Source of the DNA: an uncultured Spirochaetaceae bacterium
GTDB lineage: Bacteria; Spirochaetota; Spirochaetia; Sphaerochaetales; Sphaerochaetaceae
Assembly: GCA_944389985.1 (NCBI GenBank)
Contig: CALXON010000247.1
Location: 1 to 6,166, forward strand
Direction: 5' to 3'
Length of the DNA: 6,166 nucleotides
Positions 1 through 5,787 of the stretch are shown one piece after another (position 1 is the first letter of the stretch; the number at the start of each line of letters is the position of its first letter). The notes under the pieces are model-generated. The model was given only the letters and a program-made list of their open reading frames with translations, had not been told where the DNA came from and made no database searches. The position numbers and the translations under genes are program-made.

Positions 1-296
1 TGGATGACACTCTGATACGTCCTCGTACTCAGCGACGCAGGCGGCAATCCAAAATCTGAAGTGATTTGTTCCGCAGCTGCCAAAGGCGACAATCCGAAAA
101 GTCTGCGGACAAACTCGATCTGATCTCCGCCGGCGTCACAGACAAAACAGTAGAAAAAGTCTTTTTTGATAAACAGGCTCGGGTGGGTATCGTTGTGAAA
201 CGGGCACAGCGCTTTCCCTTTGTGAACAGAGAGGCCGTACCGTTGAGCTACGGCCTCCATGGTAACGTTTTGCTTCACAGTCTGAAAAACATCCAT
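1..296 (-). CDS. DNA primase, N-terminal CHC2 zinc-finger part (runs off the left edge)
   Basis: The first 98 codons of a gene that continues beyond base 1. The protein begins MDVFQTVKQNVTMEAVAQRY and carries the DnaG-type CHC2 zinc-binding pattern: C31-P-F-H34-N-D-x-H-P-S, then F-Y-C50-F-V-C53 followed by the usual GGD. In this family the zinc domain recognises single-stranded template sites for RNA primer synthesis; the catalytic TOPRIM or primase-polymerase part would lie outside the window. The ATG at 296-294 shares its A with the TGA stop of the upstream DUF669 gene (TGATG), and only a weak GGGG run lies upstream, so translation is probably coupled. The frame is open to the window edge. 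It could equally be a short stand-alone CHC2 protein or a primase-helicase fusion; the visible part cannot tell. Confidence 0.9.
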   Translation of the reverse strand, partial: MDVFQTVKQNVTMEAVAQRYGLSVHKGKALCPFHNDTHPSLFIKKDFFYCFVCDAGGDQIEFVRRLFGLSPLAAAEQITSDFGLPPASLSTRTYQSVI

Positions 297-787
297 CAAA
301 ACGGAATATCCCCATCATCCGGCACCGGGATCTCCTCGAAATCATCCGGATCCGGCACAACAGCAACTGATTTTGATTTAAAAACATGCTTCACATCCGG
401 AAATTCGGTCTTATAATATCCATTGATATTTGCCTGCATAGTTCCGTTGTATTCCTCGTGTCTTACCGATACACGCAGCACCTTTCCTTTGAGAAATGCG
501 CCCCACTGCTCAATGCTTTCAAACTCCGTTCCGGGAGGTATGGAGATCGCGGCGGAGATCGCGCCGGTTTTAAAATCAATGTGTTTTTGTGTGGAGTTCA
601 CCCAGATCGAATCCCAGATGAACATATTTTTGCATTTTTGGCTGACATCGTTCCGAACGACCATCGGGATGTTCATATAAACAGTCCCGCCTTTGGTGGA
701 ATCCATATATCCGCCATCCTTCAGGATCACCTCGTATGTTCCTTCCGGTATCAGATTATAAGACGGCTCAGGTACTTTAAATGACAT
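296..787 (-). CDS. DUF669-family phage protein, probable single-stranded DNA-binding protein
   Basis: A 163-aa protein beginning MSFKVPEPSYNLIPEGTYEV, typical of the phage DUF669 family found beside recombination ATPases, helicases and primases. The body is rich in beta-type segments (about residues 16-45 and 100-126), compatible with an OB-like fold. From about residue 146 it becomes acidic and Pro-rich and ends PDDGDIPF. This closely resembles the C-terminal tip of bacterial SSB (E. coli ends DDDIPF), which docks replication and repair partners. I infer an SSB role; DUF669 is formally uncharacterised. A GGAGGA ribosome binding site stands 8 nt before the ATG at 787-785, inside the end of the helicase gene, which overlaps this one by 11 nt. 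The stop overlaps the primase start. Confidence 0.88.
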   Translation of the reverse strand: MSFKVPEPSYNLIPEGTYEVILKDGGYMDSTKGGTVYMNIPMVVRNDVSQKCKNMFIWDSIWVNSTQKHIDFKTGAISAAISIPPGTEFESIEQWGAFLKGKVLRVSVRHEEYNGTMQANINGYYKTEFPDVKHVFKSKSVAVVPDPDDFEEIPVPDDGDIPF

Positions 788-2204
788 GTTTGTTTCCTCC
801 TAATACGATCATATTGGTTTGGTATCCTTGCTTTCGGTATGATTTCAGGCGTTCATGATACATTTTCCGGCATATTCCAATGTCATCGACATAGTCATAA
901 CAGACAGCATTTTTCTTGTCTGCGAATGCTCTGGCAATACGTCCGACGCTCTGGATCACCACAGCGTAGTCTTTTTTGGGAAGCGCCATGTAAAGCCGGT
1001 CAAGGCGCGGAATATCGAGCCCTTCTTTTGCGAGCTGATAGGTCGCGAACAGATAATGGTATTTACCGGCTTTTACATCCTTTAACGTTTCTTCCCGTTT
1101 TGCTTTCGGGGTCTTGCTGTCGATAAGGGCTGCCGCCGACCGTTCCGGGAGCATGTCCATCAGCATATGCAGATGAAAGATCCGGTCGGAAAGGATCAGA
1201 TTGTAATGTTCCGCATTTACGGCCAGATCGTCTGCGATCTGTTGATTCCTTTCCTGATCCAGCGCGATGTCGTCGACCAGCTTTCCAAAAATGATCGTTC
1301 CGTCTGTATCCAGCACATCATCAGAATAATCATAATCGGTCAGCCGGAACGATATATTCACGCCAACGGTGTTTTCTTTTACTGCTTCTTTTGGCACTTC
1401 ATAGATCACGGGGCCGAGCAGTGCGAACATCCCCTGTATCAATCCATCGGACCGGTGGGCCGTAGCGGTCAGGCCGATTTTATAACGGCAGTTAAAAATG
1501 GAAAGTGCCTTTTGGAACATTCCAACACTCTTGGCATTTACACAGCACCGGTGGCACTCATCGACAACGATCATGTCAAACTCATCCGCCAGCTGTTCCA
1601 GAGCGGGCATCTTTGACAACGTTTGTACAGTGGCAAAGGTGATGTGCGTTCCGATCCGGCATTTCCCTGCGGTGATCGTTCCAATTTGATTCCCATGCAG
1701 CCCAAGCGCCTCTATGGAAGCGGTGCGGGATTGGTTCAGAAGATCCACCGTGTGCGTGATCCACAGCGCTTTTTTCTTAAGGCGTGCAATGGACATCAGC
1801 CCGGTCACCGTTTTCCCGCTTCCGCAGGGTGCGATCACGATCCCGTTTTTCTTGTCTGCTACCGCATACGGGATCGGGTCCTGATAATCTCTTAACTGGA
1901 GCAATTCTTCATATTCGACCGGCTCGTTTTCCTGATAGGCCAGGTCAAACGCATCCGGATCGCGCACCAGGCTCCATATGTCATTCAAGCAGCCGAACGG
2001 AAGAATGTATGTGATCAGCTCCGGCTTTGTCTTGATGTCATACAGATAAATCTCCTTTGGTTCGTTCCCGACCCATTTTCCCATCCGCTGAAGCTGATAA
2101 TATTTCGGGTTGCGGATCACCAGATTGCTTTCGCAATACGCTTGGATCGCCGGCGTGGGATCCGTTATGATGAGCTGCGAACCGACAACGATTTTTAATG
2201 ACAT
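777..2204 (-). CDS. DEAD/DEAH-box SF2 DNA helicase
   Basis: A 475-aa superfamily 2 helicase with all core motifs, numbered from the chosen start: Q-like LRDYQ at about 104-108, Walker A APCGSGKT (125-132), motif Ia near ITHTVDLL (149-156), motif II DECH (215-218), motif III GLTATAHRSDG (244-254), motif V FATYQLAKEGLDIP (386-399) and motif VI QSVGRIAR (418-425). This is the phage version of the RecG/XPB-like DEXDc-HELICc family, probably an ATP-driven duplex or branched-DNA unwinder in replication or recombination. The frame is open to an ATG at 2231, but I chose the ATG at 2204 (MSLKIVVGS) because GGAAGG lies 9 nt before it and directly abuts the middle candidate ATG. The start overlaps the nuclease stop by 10 nt, and the end overlaps the DUF669 start by 11 nt. 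Confidence 0.93.
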   Translation of the reverse strand: MSLKIVVGSQLIITDPTPAIQAYCESNLVIRNPKYYQLQRMGKWVGNEPKEIYLYDIKTKPELITYILPFGCLNDIWSLVRDPDAFDLAYQENEPVEYEELLQLRDYQDPIPYAVADKKNGIVIAPCGSGKTVTGLMSIARLKKKALWITHTVDLLNQSRTASIEALGLHGNQIGTITAGKCRIGTHITFATVQTLSKMPALEQLADEFDMIVVDECHRCCVNAKSVGMFQKALSIFNCRYKIGLTATAHRSDGLIQGMFALLGPVIYEVPKEAVKENTVGVNISFRLTDYDYSDDVLDTDGTIIFGKLVDDIALDQERNQQIADDLAVNAEHYNLILSDRIFHLHMLMDMLPERSAAALIDSKTPKAKREETLKDVKAGKYHYLFATYQLAKEGLDIPRLDRLYMALPKKDYAVVIQSVGRIARAFADKKNAVCYDYVDDIGICRKMYHERLKSYRKQGYQTNMIVLGGNKHVI

Positions 2205-2587
2205 AGCAGCCATCCTTCCAACGTGGGACATTCCGTCACTTTCATGCTTTTCAAGCCGGTCCGCATGAAGTCAAAAAGGCGGTCGAAGGAAATGATATAC
2301 CCGGACCGGTCAAGCCGGAACACAAAATAAGCCTCGGCTCCCGCTCTCCTGATACTCCTCATTCCAACGATCTGGTTATCCTCTACCCGCTTGAACGGAA
2401 ACCGGTCTGAAGAACAATCCTTACAATCAAAAGCGTATACTCTTTCGTTTTTGACTGCGATGACATCAAACGGGGCTCCGTTTTCATTTTCGACCAGCTT
2501 GTGAGACCAGAAACCGTTTTGCTTCAGCATTCTGCGGAACTCGTTTTCAAATTCAGTCCCGCTCTTTTTATTGTTCCGGGATGACAT
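2195..2587 (-). CDS. PD-(D/E)XK nuclease, Holliday-junction-resolvase-like
   Basis: A 130-aa protein starting MSSRNNKKSGTEFENEFRRM. The layout fits a small PD-(D/E)XK nuclease of the Hjc/RecU-like type: N-terminal helix with acidic residues E12/E14/E16, then GAPFD (D41), then AFDCKD (D54 and K56), and a downstream Q72 in NQIVGM. Such enzymes cut four-way junctions or other branched DNA using metal ions, which suits the neighbouring recombination ATPase and helicase. An ATG at 2617 is in frame, but the ATG at 2587 is preferred because a GAGGAGGT ribosome binding site ends 8 nt upstream. This start lies inside the ATPase gene (20-nt overlap). Junction specificity is inferred from family and context; a general ssDNA or flap nuclease is an alternative. 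Confidence 0.85.
   Translation of the reverse strand: MSSRNNKKSGTEFENEFRRMLKQNGFWSHKLVENENGAPFDVIAVKNERVYAFDCKDCSSDRFPFKRVEDNQIVGMRSIRRAGAEAYFVFRLDRSGYIISFDRLFDFMRTGLKSMKVTECPTLEGWLLCH
2214..2219 (-). promoter_or_regulatory. Ribosome binding site that decides the helicase start
   Basis: GGAAGG lies 9 nt before the ATG at 2204 and inside the nuclease coding end. It directly abuts another in-frame ATG at 2213, leaving that codon no spacing, so 2204 is the better start. Confidence 0.6.
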
Positions 2588-3476
2588 GATTTTTGACCTC
2601 CTCATTTGTTCCGGCATTCTGTTCCGCGTTGTACCGCTCCATCACACAGGCATAACACAGCTTTTCTCCATACCGATCCATTGATTTTTGGATGATCTCT
2701 TCAACGGATAATTTTGCCGTTCTGGTGATCGTCTTATGGCAGGCGCTGCATGTTTCCGGTTCCTTTCCTTCTTTCATCCACTTTCCAAGCCGTTCTCCAA
2801 GCTCAGGCGTGATCACAGCACCGAACCGGTCCAGGAACGTAATGTCCTTGCTTGCTGTGGCGATGTGATTTCTGGCGATGTTGAGAACAATGTCAAACTC
2901 ATATTCCGTATCGTCCCTCTGGATGGGGGCAAGCCCCAGCTTTTGCGGTTCCATCTTCCCACGGTCGTTTTCCACTAACGCATATTCCATTTTGGAACGC
3001 ATGGTAACGATGGTGTGACAATCAACAGCCAGGATCGTGTTGACCAGTTTATTTTGTTCTTTTCCCGCTTCGTTCCATGCGGTATAGCTGTTTTTCCCGG
3101 CTTTTTCAGCGATCCGATCCTTGATTTCCAGAACGCCGCCTACGTTGTTCCATGCGTGGGAAAAGCTGTCTACGATGACAACGCCTTCCGGCCCAACCAT
3201 ATCCGCGGCGGTTTTGACGTATTCCTTGTATTTATCCGGGCTGTACGGCGGATCAAGCGGGGCGTATAAAAACGCACCGGTTTGAAGATCGGAACGGTCC
3301 GCATAAAACCGGGCGCGTTCGTGTTCGGTGTCGATCAGAGCGATCTTTTCCCAGTCTCCTGTTATTCCGTACGCAATATACAGGGCGCCAAGGGTTTTCC
3401 CGGATCCGGAAACGCCGCAAAGCGCCATTCGGAGTTTTGCCTGCTTCCGTTCTACCGGCTTGAATATGACCCCCAT
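2568..3476 (-). CDS. AAA_24-family ATPase, Sak4-like recombinase candidate
   Basis: A 302-aa RecA-fold ATPase. Walker A is GVSGSGKT (21-28), Walker B VVIVDS (99-104), and the IDTEHERARFYAD stretch (48-60) is typical of the phage AAA_24 group, some of which (Sak4 type) are single-strand annealing or RecA-like recombinases. Sensor-like VTMRSKMEY follows at about 157-165. Residues about 243-277 form a four-cysteine cluster (C243-x2-C246 and C274-x2-C277) likely to bind zinc. The ATG has AGGAGGA 7 nt upstream, immediately after the Gp157 gene stop (11-nt gap). It is followed directly by the nuclease, helicase and DUF669 genes, matching the usual phage recombination cassette. The recombinase role is inferred; annotation as a plain phage nucleotide-binding protein would be the cautious name. 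Confidence 0.88.
   Translation of the reverse strand: MGVIFKPVERKQAKLRMALCGVSGSGKTLGALYIAYGITGDWEKIALIDTEHERARFYADRSDLQTGAFLYAPLDPPYSPDKYKEYVKTAADMVGPEGVVIVDSFSHAWNNVGGVLEIKDRIAEKAGKNSYTAWNEAGKEQNKLVNTILAVDCHTIVTMRSKMEYALVENDRGKMEPQKLGLAPIQRDDTEYEFDIVLNIARNHIATASKDITFLDRFGAVITPELGERLGKWMKEGKEPETCSACHKTITRTAKLSVEEIIQKSMDRYGEKLCYACVMERYNAEQNAGTNEEVKNHVIPEQ
2596..2603 (-). promoter_or_regulatory. Ribosome binding site that decides the nuclease start
   Basis: GAGGAGGT ends 8 nt before the ATG at 2587 and lies within the last codons of the ATPase gene (NEEVKN). It favours 2587 over the in-frame ATG at 2617. Confidence 0.75.
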
Positions 3477-3487
3477 TTCTATTCCTC

Positions 3488-4018
3488 CTATCTGATCGTA
3501 AGCGAGCGGCTATTTTCCAGAAATACACCGGATACGGTCAATCCTTCTTTTACCGCTTTTTTTAATGCAGGTTTATTGATCTCCGGATCCTTATAACGAA
3601 TCAAATCATCATGGCCGGACGCTTGCGCCCAGCGGATGAACTCCGAATCGTTTTGCACCCGGAGACTTTCCGCATTGTTGCGGATGAGCAAGCTGGCCAT
3701 AGGGCGCTCGATTTTTTGCTTGCCTGCACGGTCCATGCACTCCATAAGATAGAGCTTGAGCTGCGCCGCCTTGTTTTCCTTGGATTTTTGGCGCTTATCA
3801 AGTTTCTGTTTTTCCGCTTTGATGTTGGAAGCCTCATACAAAAGCTCCTTGATAAAGCAGGCGATTTTCTCGGCTTTTTCATCGAACTCGGCCTCGATTC
3901 CTTCCAGCGTATTCGCAAACGCTTCAAACAGTTCCGGACCTTCTGCGCTTTCGAGATCGATTTCATCCAATCGATCGTACAGCGTCTGATAATCATCAGA
4001 TAATTCAAATAACGACAT
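3488..4018 (-). CDS. Siphovirus Gp157-family protein
   Basis: A 176-aa protein starting MSLFELSDDYQTLYDRLDEI. The N-terminal acidic helical half, a long Lys/Gln-rich coiled-coil stretch (about residues 40-100, including KAEKQKLDKRQKSKENKA) and the C-terminal PEINKPALKKAVKEG segment (145-159) are characteristic of the Gp157 family (PF05565), named after a Streptococcus thermophilus phage protein reported to give hosts resistance when carried. Members usually open the replication/recombination cassette just upstream of an AAA_24 ATPase, as here. The molecular function is not established. The ATG is preceded by AAGGAGA, which overlaps the TAA stop of the upstream unknown gene, so the two are closely linked. 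Confidence 0.9.
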   Translation of the reverse strand: MSLFELSDDYQTLYDRLDEIDLESAEGPELFEAFANTLEGIEAEFDEKAEKIACFIKELLYEASNIKAEKQKLDKRQKSKENKAAQLKLYLMECMDRAGKQKIERPMASLLIRNNAESLRVQNDSEFIRWAQASGHDDLIRYKDPEINKPALKKAVKEGLTVSGVFLENSRSLTIR

Positions 4019-4030
4019 TGCAATTTCTCC

Positions 4031-4438
4031 TTATGGTTGATATGTACCTTTCAACAGGCCGACTCGATCTCCTTCACAGGTTGTCCACCATTCATCAAAC
4101 GCCGCATTGAATCTGGTATCTTTGCGGGAAAACTGCACCAGAAGATACAGCCGACAGATCTCTTTGCAAAGATTTTTCAGCTTATTTAAAAATTTTTCAT
4201 CGACCTTATACTGTTCCGGAACACATGAGACATAAGTAACATTACGAAAACAAAACTCAATTTGAGGGGTGGTCTCCTGGTTCCATGGGACAGAAAATGC
4301 GCCTACCCCTTTACGAAATCTAAAAATGATCGGATATTTATTGCTTTCGATTTCAAGACTCCATTCGTTTTTTTCGATCAGCGCTGAAAGCTTGTCAGTC
4401 ACTGCATCAAGAGCCTCGTACAGATTGGTATCGATCAT
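4031..4438 (-). CDS. Phage early protein of unknown function
   Basis: A 135-aa protein that I do not recognise, beginning MIDTNLYEALDAVTDKLSAL and ending LLKGTYQP. It is soluble-looking: an N-terminal helix, a beta-rich middle (about 27-72, with IIFRFRKG and IEFCFRNVTYVS), a charged helix (about 80-102, KFLNKLKNLCKEICRLYLL), and an aromatic end with DEWW (115-118). No catalytic motif is evident. The frame extends upstream to 4651, but the ATG at 4438 has a strong AAGGAGGA 7-8 nt before it, and the longer version would overlap the membrane protein gene. Its stop lies inside the ribosome binding region of the Gp157 gene, so it belongs to the same transcription unit. Confidence 0.75.
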   Translation of the reverse strand: MIDTNLYEALDAVTDKLSALIEKNEWSLEIESNKYPIIFRFRKGVGAFSVPWNQETTPQIEFCFRNVTYVSCVPEQYKVDEKFLNKLKNLCKEICRLYLLVQFSRKDTRFNAAFDEWWTTCEGDRVGLLKGTYQP

Positions 4439-4481
4439 TGACAATCCTCCTTTTTCAGGATAAAATAAAGTTGAAACATTT

Positions 4482-4703
4482 TTATTTGGATCCGTCCTGT
4501 GCATTGCAGTGCTTGGGGCGGATCTCTTTTTTTGCTGGCGTTTTGATCGCAAGCGTTCCGAATCCAACAAAAAGAGCTGTCCAAACAAGCGTGGCGACAA
4601 ACGTTGCGAAAACAGACAGATTCTCAAAGTCGGATGCTCCTGCCGTACCAACCAGCGCCGCCAGAGAAAACGCGCTCACCGTTATGTAGAATTTGCGTTT
4701 CAT
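4482..4703 (-). CDS. Small phage membrane protein, two hydrophobic segments
   Basis: A 73-aa protein. The start MKRKFYITVSAFSLAALVGT followed by AGAS looks like either a signal peptide with a possible AxA-type cleavage site near residue 23 or a first membrane span. A second hydrophobic stretch covers about residues 32-53 (FATFVATLVWTALFVGFGTLAI). The tail (54-73) is Lys-rich and polar. Two spans and a basic tail resemble small holins, but the position in an early operon, far from any lysis genes in view, argues for an early host-takeover or exclusion peptide. The ATG at 4703-4701 overlaps by 4 nt (ATGA) the TGA that ends the out-of-frame tail of the DUF7666-like gene. The only SD-like sequence is a weak GGCGGTGG, so translation may depend on coupling. 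Confidence 0.7.
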   Translation of the reverse strand: MKRKFYITVSAFSLAALVGTAGASDFENLSVFATFVATLVWTALFVGFGTLAIKTPAKKEIRPKHCNAQDGSK

Positions 4704-4840
4704 TCACATTCCACCGCCTTTCCGTCTTTAAGTGTGTAAAATGTATCGGCTTTAATTCTTCTACCGTCTACTTTGTAGGATTTTACGCATTTAATATGTT
4801 CTGCTGTTTTTTCCCATTCCGTAAGAACTAGCCAACATCC
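4700..4840 (-). pseudogene. Out-of-frame C-terminal tail of the DUF7666-like gene
   Basis: Reading in the -1 frame after the AAA AAG codons at 4845-4840 gives an open 46-residue continuation: GCWLVLTEWEKTAEHIKCVK, then SYKVDGRRIKADTFYTLKDG, then KAVECE and a TGA at 4702-4700. This is the expected C-terminal end of the DUF7666 family. Adding one A to the five-A run at 4841-4845 would restore a single protein of about 209 residues. The TGA makes a 4-nt ATGA overlap with the membrane protein start, as expected for a genuine gene end. Either the gene carries a one-base deletion (real or a sequencing error) or a ribosomal -1 shift on C AAA AAG makes both products. Confidence 0.82.
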
Positions 4841-5328
4841 TTTTTGCCTTTTGCTTTTGATTCATATCCAGTTGCAATTGCTATGCTTTCTTTTCCTAAC
4901 ACTACAGCCGCTGACTGGTATCCTGTGTTAGTTGCCGCTGACTGGTCTCCTGTGTTAGTTGCCGCTGACTGGTCTCCTGTGTTAGTTGCCGCTGAGTTTT
5001 TCCAGTCGACTTTATCAAAAATAAACTTTACCCCTGCTTCAATTATCCCTTTCAAACCGATTTCAGCGCCTATTTTTATTTTCTTCCCACATACTTTTGA
5101 ATCATTATCTTTTTTGTTTGAAACTTCGTCCAGTTCAACTTCACAGTATCTGCTGTCAGACGGTGAATAATAACTAAACACATCCAACGGATTTTCGCAG
5201 GCATGAAATCCTAAATTGCACAAGTCTGCTTCCGGTTCTTCATAATTTTTACCGATTTCATATTGAAACGGATTTTTACCGGTTGGGTCGCACCTTAAGT
5301 TTTTATCAAACCCCTTATACGCCTTCAC
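4828..5328 (-). CDS. DUF7666-like repeat protein, ends early at a -1 frame break
   Basis: A 166-aa reading frame from a GTG codon with AGGAGAGGAAAAG upstream. Residues 1-65 (MKAYKGFDKNLRC..., then GFHACENPLDVFSYYSP at 40-56) match the N-terminal domain I know from the DUF7666 phage family. KKIKIGAEIGLKGIIEAGVK (82-101) follows. Residues 112-156 are five 9-residue repeats (SAATNTGDQ, SAATNTGDQ, SAATNTGYQ, SAAVVLGKE, SIAIATGYE), resembling the beta-roll repeats of YadA-like heads. The frame then reads SKAKGKKDVG and stops at TAG (4830-4828). The family normally continues with a VL-EW...VDG-IKADT-YTLKDG end, and that end is present in the -1 frame (separate entry). Function is unknown. The GTG start overlaps the stop of the 41-aa peptide gene (GTGA). 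Confidence 0.8.
   Translation of the reverse strand: MKAYKGFDKNLRCDPTGKNPFQYEIGKNYEEPEADLCNLGFHACENPLDVFSYYSPSDSRYCEVELDEVSNKKDNDSKVCGKKIKIGAEIGLKGIIEAGVKFIFDKVDWKNSAATNTGDQSAATNTGDQSAATNTGYQSAAVVLGKESIAIATGYESKAKGKKDVG
4907..4996 (-). repeat. 27-bp tandem direct repeat, 3 copies plus a partial fourth
   Basis: Units at 4907-4933, 4934-4960 and 4961-4987 start GCCGCTGACTGGT on the plus strand and differ at only one base (A or C at unit position 14). A fragment, GCCGCTGA, follows at 4988-4995. Each unit encodes one 9-residue repeat, so copy number changes add or remove whole repeats without breaking the frame. Confidence 0.92.
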
Positions 5329-5450
5329 TTTCTTTTCCTCTCCTTTCTCCGTTCCAGCAGTTCCATTGCCACGACTGTGATTGCTACCAATCCCGCCATG
5401 GATAAGACAGCCAGAATGATTGAAATTGCGTTGTACAAAATGCCGGTCAT
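5325..5450 (-). CDS. 41-aa single-pass membrane peptide
   Basis: A short gene encoding MTGILYNAISIILAVLSMAG LVAITVVAMELLERRKERKRK. One hydrophobic helix spans about residues 5-29, followed by a strongly basic tail (33-41), which predicts an N-out/C-in single-pass membrane peptide by the positive-inside rule. The ATG at 5450-5448 has GGGGGTG 6 nt upstream and overlaps the upstream gene's TGA by 4 nt (ATGA). Its own TGA overlaps the GTG start of the DUF7666-like gene by 4 nt (GTGA). This exact fit between two genes, with a usable ribosome binding site, supports it as real despite its size. I do not recognise a family. Its role could be membrane-associated superinfection exclusion or an accessory peptide, but nothing in the sequence decides this. 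Confidence 0.72.
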   Translation of the reverse strand: MTGILYNAISIILAVLSMAGLVAITVVAMELLERRKERKRK

Positions 5451-5755
5451 GTTACACCCCCTTGAAACAACGACAGCTTTTGTAGCTTCCGGTAACGCCT
5501 TTCAAGGTCGTCTATGTTAAGTCCCCATGCTTCATAAGCCGTTTTGGTGTTTACCCGCAGCGCATTCCACTGCGGTACGTCGTCTTCATCCATCTTCTGC
5601 TTTGCTACCTCTTTCAAAGCGGTTGCCTTTTTATACCCGATGTTACGGAACAGCTCTGTAATCTCTTTGTTCCCAAGCTCGATTTTTTCATAGTACAGCC
5701 GGATCGCTGTTTCGAGACTTGAAATTTCCGGTATCCGCACTCTGGATGTGTTCAT
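5447..5755 (-). CDS. Phage HTH-like protein of unknown function
   Basis: A 102-aa protein starting MNTSRVRIPEISSLETAIRL. Residues about 27-50 (ELGNKEITELFRNIGYKKAT and ALKE) have the spacing of a helix-turn-helix, with IGYKKATALKEVAKQK as a possible recognition helix. The rest is helical and charged, with YRKLQKL near the end. Its position as the second gene of the leftward operon, right after the Cro-like gene, suggests a small early DNA-binding regulator, but no specific family is recognised. The ATG at 5755 is chosen over the upstream in-frame ATG at 5791 because AAAGGAGGTGA ends a few bases before it. The TGA overlaps the 41-aa peptide start. Confidence 0.75.
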   Translation of the reverse strand: MNTSRVRIPEISSLETAIRLYYEKIELGNKEITELFRNIGYKKATALKEVAKQKMDEDDVPQWNALRVNTKTAYEAWGLNIDDLERRYRKLQKLSLFQGGVT

Positions 5756-5787
5756 CTGTTTCACCTCCTTTCCCTGTGGTCTCTTCC

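Noticed and set aside
386..784. Long plus-strand open frames over the DUF669, helicase, ATPase and Gp157 genes (for example 386-784, 1167-1616, 3611-4003)
   Set aside because: They are antisense to well-supported minus-strand genes, lack good ribosome binding sites and have no recognisable protein motifs.
4463..4487. AAATAAA/TTTATTT inverted repeat between the membrane protein and the unknown gene, considered as a terminator
   Set aside because: The 7-bp stem is AT-only with no GC core; it would be very weak, and the operon clearly continues with a good SD just downstream.
4031..4651. Longer version of the 135-aa protein starting at 4651
   Set aside because: It would overlap most of the membrane protein gene in another frame, while the ATG at 4438 has a strong AAGGAGGA.
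4482..4703. 73-aa membrane protein as a holin
   Set aside because: Two hydrophobic segments fit, but no endolysin or late genes are in view and it sits in the early operon; left as a membrane protein of unknown role.
4907..4996. Regularly spaced 27-bp repeats, considered as a CRISPR array
   Set aside because: The units are directly adjacent with no spacers and encode in-frame protein repeats.
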